Both the position numbers and the translations under genes were made by a program. From assembly GCA_016709765.1 (NCBI GenBank), contig JADJMD010000013.1, positions 248,001-312,000 on the forward strand: a DNA stretch of 64,000 nt, given 5' to 3'. Origin of the DNA: Ignavibacteriales bacterium (GTDB taxonomy: Bacteria; Bacteroidota; Ignavibacteria; Ignavibacteriales; Ignavibacteriaceae). Under the pieces are notes generated by a model that saw nothing but the letters and a program-made list of their open reading frames with translations, did not search any database and was not told the origin of the DNA. This document shows, one piece after another, positions 59,530 to 64,000 of the stretch; positions within the stretch are counted from its first letter, which is position 1; every line of letters begins with the position of its first letter.

Positions 59530-59592
59530 AAGGATCTAATCCCTTTATCATCCCTTTGCTCTATTGTTTTGTAGTATATCTAATCGTAATCT
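59530..59592 (+). promoter_or_regulatory. Box promoter 10
   Basis: Core TAATCCCTTTATCATCC at 59537-59553, 9 bp, A, -35 TTGTTT (59564-59569), 17 bp, -10 TAATCT (59587-59592). Start near 59599, about 20 bp before the ATG at 59620. The direct repeat ATCCCTTT is clear in this copy. Confidence 0.78.
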
Positions 59593-59619
59593 CATCTACA
59601 CATAAAAAGGAAATGCTCA

Positions 59620-59976
59620 ATGAAAAATTTAATCTTGTTCTTAGTGATGTTTATTCCCTTCTATGCGTTTGCTCAAAATAAAGTTGATGTCACTGATTCA
59701 AAAATGGATAAACAGACTCATGAATGGATGACCAAAATATCATCAAATTCGGAAATGCGTTCAACTATGATGAGTATGATGATCAATGAAACCAAAGGGA
59801 ATAAAGAAGAAATGACAAAGCTTGTAAATTCTTTAATGGATGATCCGGAAATGCATAAAACAATGCAGGCAGTACAACCTGAAAATAATATTATTTCTGT
59901 AGAGCCGCGTAAAATGATGAATGATAATCAAAACATGATGAAAATGAGCCCAGCTGCACCAGTATCTGAGAAATAG
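59620..59976 (+). CDS. Small secreted Met-rich protein
   Basis: 118 aa with a signal peptide (about 1-19, FIPFYAFAQ). The mature part is methionine-rich (STMMSMMINETKGNKEEMTK, MMNDNQNMMKMSPA). The Met clusters could bind metal or simply reflect flexible sequence. AAAAGGAAATG precedes the start. It is the only gene behind box promoter 10. Family not recognised. Confidence 0.65.
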   Translation: MKNLILFLVMFIPFYAFAQNKVDVTDSKMDKQTHEWMTKISSNSEMRSTMMSMMINETKGNKEEMTKLVNSLMDDPEMHKTMQAVQPENNIISVEPRKMMNDNQNMMKMSPAAPVSEK

Positions 59977-60098
59977 ATTATTCTTAAAGTGATTTTTAAA
60001 GGAATAAACTTATTGAAATAATTATAGCATTGTAAACCTATAATAAAATAATCTGTTTGTTAACAAATCAATTTTTTAAAAGTTAAAGGAGATATATC

Positions 60099-60224
60099 AT
60101 GAGCAAAGGTCAGAATAGTAAAAAAGGCACGAAGAAAGAGCCAAAGAAAACTATGCAGGAAAAAAAGAATGCTAAAAGGGATAAGAAAAATGAAAAGAAC
60201 AAACCAGGTATTCTTAATCAATAA
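60099..60224 (+). CDS. Tiny Lys-rich basic protein (41 aa)
   Basis: MSKGQNSKKGTKKEPKKTMQ, then EKKNAKRDKKNEKNK and PGILNQ: about 40 percent Lys/Arg, likely disordered and able to bind nucleic acid or be a surface-charged stress protein (guess). AAAGGAG sits at good distance before the ATG, which supports it as real. The antisense open frame over the same bases is a shadow. Confidence 0.6.
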   Translation: MSKGQNSKKGTKKEPKKTMQEKKNAKRDKKNEKNKPGILNQ

Positions 60225-60231
60225 TTCATCC

Positions 60232-60295
60232 TGTCGGTGTAGTCCATTTTTCATCCTTTTGATTGATTGAAATTAGATCACAAATAGTTGCATCT
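60232..60295 (+). promoter_or_regulatory. Box promoter 11 (upstream of response regulator 2)
   Basis: Core TAGTCCATTTTTCATCC at 60240-60256, 9 bp, A, -35 TTGAAA (60267-60272), 17 bp, -10-like GCATCT (60290-60295) or CATCTT with 18 bp. Start near 60302, about 80 bp before the regulator ATG. It suggests that the regulator is itself part of the regulon. Confidence 0.75.
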
Positions 60296-60381
60296 TAAGT
60301 TTAGTAATAATTAGATCGGCTAAGTTAAACGTATTAGCTATCTATTTTATTAGAAATTTGTTAATCCATAAAGATAAAATA

Positions 60382-61071
60382 ATGAAAAAAATAAGATTGC
60401 TACTGATAGAAGATAACCGCCTACTTCGGGATGGGATACTTTCAATTCTTAAACCTCACAAAGATATTATAATAATTGCAGCATCCGGTGACGGTAGGAA
60501 TACTTTAGTGAAAATTAAGCAGTTAAAACCAAATGTGGTTCTTTTGGATTTGGGTTTAAGGAGTTTAAACAGTTTGCAGGTAGTGGAAGTAGTAAAGAAA
60601 GATTTTCCATTGGCAAAAATAATTGTTATGGATCTTGCACCGATACAAGCCGATATTTTACAGTATGTAAAAGCAGGTGCTAATGGATTTATTCTTAAAG
60701 ATGCCTCTCTGAATGATTTTTTAATCACGATACGAACAGTAAATTCAGGAGCAACGGTCCTTCCGCCTATCTTGGTTGACTCTCTTTTTTCTCAGATTGT
60801 TGAATATGCTGTTAGAGAAGGTAAAAGCAATCTAAAAGAAGCTATTAGGATGACTAAACGGGAAAAAGAAGTTATTGGCTTTCTTAGTGAAGGTATGAGC
60901 AACAAAGAGATTGGTCAGAAGATTCACATTTCAACTTATACTGTTAAAAGTCATATCCATAATATTATGGAAAAACTTGCATTACATACACGTCTGGAAA
61001 TTGCAAACTATTCCTACACTAATGAGACTCTTAAAACAATTTCTAGAAGTATCTCTATGGTAAATAATTAA
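60382..61071 (+). CDS. Orphan NarL/LuxR-family response regulator 2
   Basis: 229 aa from the ATG at 60382; an in-frame TTG eight codons earlier is unlikely because regulator 1 aligns from this Met. The receiver has Glu10/Asp11, phospho-acceptor Asp56 and Lys106, with Asp84 (IIVMDLAP) replacing the switch Thr/Ser. The LuxR HTH (MTKREKEVIGFLSEGMSNKE, TYTVKSHIHNIM) ends the protein. It is highly similar along its whole length to regulator 1 (39003). No kinase is nearby. Box promoter 11 upstream implies control by the same factor as the other units, hence possible feedback. Confidence 0.9.
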   Translation: MKKIRLLLIEDNRLLRDGILSILKPHKDIIIIAASGDGRNTLVKIKQLKPNVVLLDLGLRSLNSLQVVEVVKKDFPLAKIIVMDLAPIQADILQYVKAGANGFILKDASLNDFLITIRTVNSGATVLPPILVDSLFSQIVEYAVREGKSNLKEAIRMTKREKEVIGFLSEGMSNKEIGQKIHISTYTVKSHIHNIMEKLALHTRLEIANYSYTNETLKTISRSISMVNN

Positions 61072-61134
61072 GTGAATGTAAACTGTTCGGGTTAACTCAA
61101 TTTGAACTAAGAACTAAATAAAAGGAAAGATATT

Positions 61135-61635
61135 ATGCGTTATATTTTTGTATTAATTGTAACATTATTCCTGGCAAATATTTCAAATGCTCAGATAACT
61201 ATTAATTTAGGAAGTCAACCTGTGTGGGGTCCAACAGGTTATGATTATGTTGAATACTATTACTTACCGGATATAGAAGCATATTATAACGTACCACAGC
61301 ATCGATATTACTACTATAATAACGGGCTCTGGATTCATAGCACAAATTTGCCATCACGTTATAGTAACTACGATTATTATGATTCTTATAAAGTCGTAAT
61401 TAATGAACGGGAACCATGGCATAACCATAAAACTTACAAAAATAAATATTCTTCATTTAAAGGTCGTCACGATCAGCAGCTAATCCGTGATAGCAGGGAT
61501 TCAAAATATTATATAATTGAAAAACATCCTGAACATAACAATTGGGTCAAGGAGCAAGACAATAAGAAATCAAATAAGAACAACAATAAAAATAATAAGC
61601 AGGACAAGCACGATAACGGCAAGAATAAAAAATAA
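61135..61635 (+). CDS. Secreted Tyr-rich protein with Lys/Asn tail
   Basis: 166 aa with a signal peptide (about 1-19, ISNAQ). A Tyr-rich middle (YDYVEYYYLPDIEAYYNVPQ, HRYYYYNNGLWI) resembles small secreted proteins common in Bacteroidota, of unknown function. The last 40 residues are almost all Lys, Asn, Asp and His and probably disordered. AAAAGGAAAG lies before the ATG. It has no box; it may be read from the regulator 2 promoter. Confidence 0.7.
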   Translation: MRYIFVLIVTLFLANISNAQITINLGSQPVWGPTGYDYVEYYYLPDIEAYYNVPQHRYYYYNNGLWIHSTNLPSRYSNYDYYDSYKVVINEREPWHNHKTYKNKYSSFKGRHDQQLIRDSRDSKYYIIEKHPEHNNWVKEQDNKKSNKNNNKNNKQDKHDNGKNKK

Positions 61636-61663
61636 ATGTGTTTACTAGAAATGAGTATTTATC

Positions 61664-63946
61664 TTGAAACAAAACAAAACAAACTCAACACTCAACCGAA
61701 TTGCTTTCATCGGAAATTATTTACCACGCCAGTGTGGAATAGCCACATTTACAACTGATTTATGTGAAGCTGTTTCTAAACAGTATCCTAGCACGGCATG
61801 TATCGCTCTGCCTGTTAACGACGTAGCGACTGGTTATGCATATCCTACACGTGTTCGATTTGAACTCACGGAAAAAGATATAGAATCTTACTTAAGGGCA
61901 TCGGATTTTTTAAATATCAACAATGTTGATCTTGTATGTCTGCAATTTGAATATGGAATATTCGGTGGAAAAGTTGGAAGCCATATACTGGCACTCTTAC
62001 ATGGATTACGTATGCCAATCGTTACAACTTTACACACCATACTTAAAAATCCTGATCCCGACCAAAGAAGAGTATTAGAAGAAGTTGCCGCATTATCCGA
62101 TCGTTTGGTTGTTATGAGTGAACTCGGTTCTGAATTTCTGCACAAAATTTATAATGTTCCTCTGGAAAAAATTGATATGATTCCACATGGTATTCCAGAC
62201 GTACCATTTGTTGATCCAAGTTTTAATAAAGATTTATTTGGTGTAGAAGGTAAAATCGTTTTGCTAAGTTTTGGATTACTTTCCCAAAACAAAGGAATAG
62301 AAACCGTTATATCTGCACTACCTGAAATTGTTGCCAGCTATCCCAATATTGTGTATATGGTTGTTGGTGCAACTCATCCACATGTAATTCAACAGGAAGG
62401 TGAAACATACCGCTTATCTTTGCAATGGCTTGCTCAACAAAAAGGAGTTGAAAGTAACGTAATCTTTTACAATCGTTTTGTCAGTCTGGAAGAACTTGTT
62501 GAGTTCATAAGCACTGCAGATATTTATATTACACCTTATCTCAACGAGTCGCAAATAACATCAGGGACTTTGGCTTATACATTAGGAGCAGGTAAAGCTG
62601 TTCTCTCAACGCCATATTGGTATGCGGAAGAGATGCTTGCAGAAGGAAAAGGTGTGCTATTTCCGTTCCGAGATCATGAGGCTCTGGCAAAGCAGGTTAT
62701 TAATTTGCTGAACAACGAAGCAGAACGTCATGCAATGCGCAAACGTGCTTATATGTTTGGACGATCGATGATTTGGTCAGAGGTAGCTCAACGATATATG
62801 GAAAGTTTTGAACGTGCTCGGGCAGAACGCCGGCATTATGTTCACCCGGGATTTACAGCTAAAGCACTCGATAAACATCCAGGTGAATTACCTCCGTTAA
62901 AATTAGATCACTTAAACAACATGACAGACGACACTGGTATGTTTCAACACGCACTTTTTACTGTTCCAAACTACGCACATGGTTATACAACCGATGATAA
63001 TGCTCGTGCCTTGTTAGTCAGCGCCCTCCTTGATGAACTCGGGAATAATGAAGGACTAAAATTATCTTCCCGTTACCTTGCATTTCTCGGCTATGCCTTT
63101 AATGCTAAAACCAAGCACTTTAGAAATTTTATGGATTATCAGCGCAATTGGTTGGAAGAAAAAGGTTCAGATGACAGTCATGGACGTGCGTTGTGGGCAT
63201 TAGGCACAGTATTAAACAGATGCAGCATACCGGCGCAAAATGGAATAGCGGCATGGTTGTTTGAACAAACTCTTCCTGCTATTCTCTTAACCACAAGTCC
63301 TCGAGCCTGGGCATTTGCACTTATTGGAATCTATGAGTATTCACAAAAATATGAAGGTGACAGCAGGGCAGGACAGGTACAGGATGAATTGGCAGGACGG
63401 CTTCTGAAATTGTATCAAAGTAACCGGTCTGAAAAATGGCACTGGTTCGAAAAAGAACTTTCTTATTGCAATGCTGCTCTGCCGCATGCTTTGCTTACTT
63501 GCGGTAATTCGATTCCAAGCAAAATCATGATAGATGCCGGATTGGAGTCTCTCAATTGGCTTGTTGATTTGCACCGTGCTGATGCAGGTCATTTTGTTCC
63601 AATCGGTTCTAATGGTTTTTATCAGTTTGGGGGCGAGCGTGCCCGGTTTGATCAACAACCGGTTGAAGCTCAAGCAATGGTATCGGCTTGTCTCGAAGCT
63701 TTTAGAATTACAAGGGACAAATTCTGGAGCAAAGAAGCTCGTCGTGCTTTCGAATGGTTTCTTGGACGAAATGATTTAAATCTTCCCATTTATGATCCCA
63801 CAACCGGAGGCTGTAGAGATGGTTTGCATTCAGATCGTGTAAACGAAAATCAGGGGGCAGAATCTACTTTAGCTTTTCTTCAATCACTATTAGAATTAAG
63901 ATTAGCAGAACAAACACATTTATCAATGGAGACAATATTAAAATGA
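61664..63946 (+). CDS. Glycosyltransferase family 4 fused to an alpha-helical hydrolase-like domain
   Basis: 760 aa. The N-terminal half (about 10-390) is GT-B fold: GNYLPRQCGIATFTTDLCEA at the start, LLSFGLLSQNKGIETVISAL, and the donor site YLNESQITSGTLAYTLGAGK, then PYWYAEEML. The C-terminal half (about 420-755) is helical, with DDTGMFQHALFTVPNYAHGY, TTDDNARAL and HGRALWALG. That is like the (alpha/alpha) toroid region found after GT4 domains in mannan- or glucan-related proteins. No ATG lies in frame at the start; TTG at 61664 is used here. Its stop overlaps the next ATG (ATGA at 63943). Substrates are likely sugars of an envelope or storage glycan (inference). Confidence 0.8.
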   Translation: MKQNKTNSTLNRIAFIGNYLPRQCGIATFTTDLCEAVSKQYPSTACIALPVNDVATGYAYPTRVRFELTEKDIESYLRASDFLNINNVDLVCLQFEYGIFGGKVGSHILALLHGLRMPIVTTLHTILKNPDPDQRRVLEEVAALSDRLVVMSELGSEFLHKIYNVPLEKIDMIPHGIPDVPFVDPSFNKDLFGVEGKIVLLSFGLLSQNKGIETVISALPEIVASYPNIVYMVVGATHPHVIQQEGETYRLSLQWLAQQKGVESNVIFYNRFVSLEELVEFISTADIYITPYLNESQITSGTLAYTLGAGKAVLSTPYWYAEEMLAEGKGVLFPFRDHEALAKQVINLLNNEAERHAMRKRAYMFGRSMIWSEVAQRYMESFERARAERRHYVHPGFTAKALDKHPGELPPLKLDHLNNMTDDTGMFQHALFTVPNYAHGYTTDDNARALLVSALLDELGNNEGLKLSSRYLAFLGYAFNAKTKHFRNFMDYQRNWLEEKGSDDSHGRALWALGTVLNRCSIPAQNGIAAWLFEQTLPAILLTTSPRAWAFALIGIYEYSQKYEGDSRAGQVQDELAGRLLKLYQSNRSEKWHWFEKELSYCNAALPHALLTCGNSIPSKIMIDAGLESLNWLVDLHRADAGHFVPIGSNGFYQFGGERARFDQQPVEAQAMVSACLEAFRITRDKFWSKEARRAFEWFLGRNDLNLPIYDPTTGGCRDGLHSDRVNENQGAESTLAFLQSLLELRLAEQTHLSMETILK

Positions 63947-64000
63947 ACAACCCACATATAGAACTATTTCATCGCAGTAAATTGAACCCCATTTTAAAAG
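63943..64000 (+). CDS. Start of a probable GH130 glycoside phosphorylase/hydrolase (partial)
   Basis: Only 19 codons are in the window: MNNPHIELFHRSKLNPILK. The LFxRxxxNPIL wording is typical of the opening of GH130 family proteins. Coupling by ATGA overlap to a GT4 gene fits that idea. It is truncated by the window end, so the family call is tentative. Confidence 0.45.
   Translation, partial: MNNPHIELFHRSKLNPILK

Noticed and set aside
60060..60254. Minus-strand 64-aa ORF
   Set aside because: It is antisense to the Lys-rich small gene with its own good ribosome-binding site; AAA/AAG codons read backwards give a hydrophobic shadow (TTT/CTT).
39720..60295. Box as a sigma-54 promoter
   Set aside because: No GG-N10-GC spacing is conserved, there is no sigma-54 activator in the window, and a -35/-10 pair with 17-bp spacing fits all copies better.
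39720..60295. Box as a terminator or riboswitch
   Set aside because: It lies 5-prime of the predicted -35 with fixed spacing, so it should not be transcribed from its own promoter, and it has no strong hairpin followed by a T run.

Overview
The window (64 kb, AT-rich, no rRNA, tRNA, phage or transposase genes seen) looks like a chromosomal segment of a Bacteroidota/Chlorobiota-type bacterium, most likely Ignavibacteriota. The clues are type IX secretion (T9SS) C-terminal sorting domains of the NYPNPFNPST type on several secreted proteins, very large 'two-component regulator propeller' sensors, orphan LuxR-type response regulators and arylsulfotransferase-like secreted proteins. This assignment is inference from protein style, not from a marker gene.

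Region A (0.1-24.3 kb, all minus strand) is a signalling array. Six giant membrane proteins (about 1050-1260 aa) each carry an exported ligand-reactive beta-propeller, a Y_Y_Y domain, one membrane helix, a short coiled coil and a cytoplasmic PP2C/SpoIIE-type phosphatase. Among them lie a soluble RsbU-like phosphatase, a STAS anti-anti-sigma factor (RsbV-like) and an anti-sigma serine kinase (RsbW-like). Together they look like a many-inputs-to-one-switch partner-switching module; no sigma factor is present in the window. A scrap of a further phosphatase gene survives between two of the array genes.

Region B (24.4-38.4 kb, minus strand) holds secreted cargo: a giant LamG / beta-helix / matrixin-like metalloprotease / T9SS protein with a GGLQWQ tandem repeat, its small secreted neighbour, a hemolysin III (TrhA) membrane protein, a beta-lactamase-fold serine hydrolase and two T9SS-sorted arylsulfotransferase-like proteins. 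Four of these genes are broken by five single- or double-base indels, whereas the long ORFs on both sides are intact.

Region C (39.0-64 kb, plus strand) is an envelope/stress island: two closely related orphan NarL/LuxR response regulators, a double-domain KaiC-like ATPase, an Mla-type lipid ABC transporter (MlaE-F-D), a CDP-alcohol phosphatidyltransferase, an AI-2E-type permease, an AsmA/DUF748-like protein, a BamA-like barrel, a PRC-barrel protein, YtxH/DUF948-type proteins, several tiny membrane proteins, dodecin, a tetraheme cytochrome, a clan-CD-protease-like lipoprotein, LysE and MarC transporters, and a glycosyltransferase followed by the start of a probable GH130 gene.

The most striking signal is non-coding. 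Eleven copies of one box (core TARTYCCTTTTTCATCC, then exactly 9 bp, then A and a TTGnnn -35 hexamer, 17 bp, then a -10-like hexamer) stand before successive transcription units of region C and occur nowhere else that I could find in the window. The fixed spacing to a sigma-70-type promoter argues for an activator-controlled regulon. The two orphan response regulators are the obvious candidate activators, and one of them has its own copy of the box. This regulon is my best candidate for an undescribed system.
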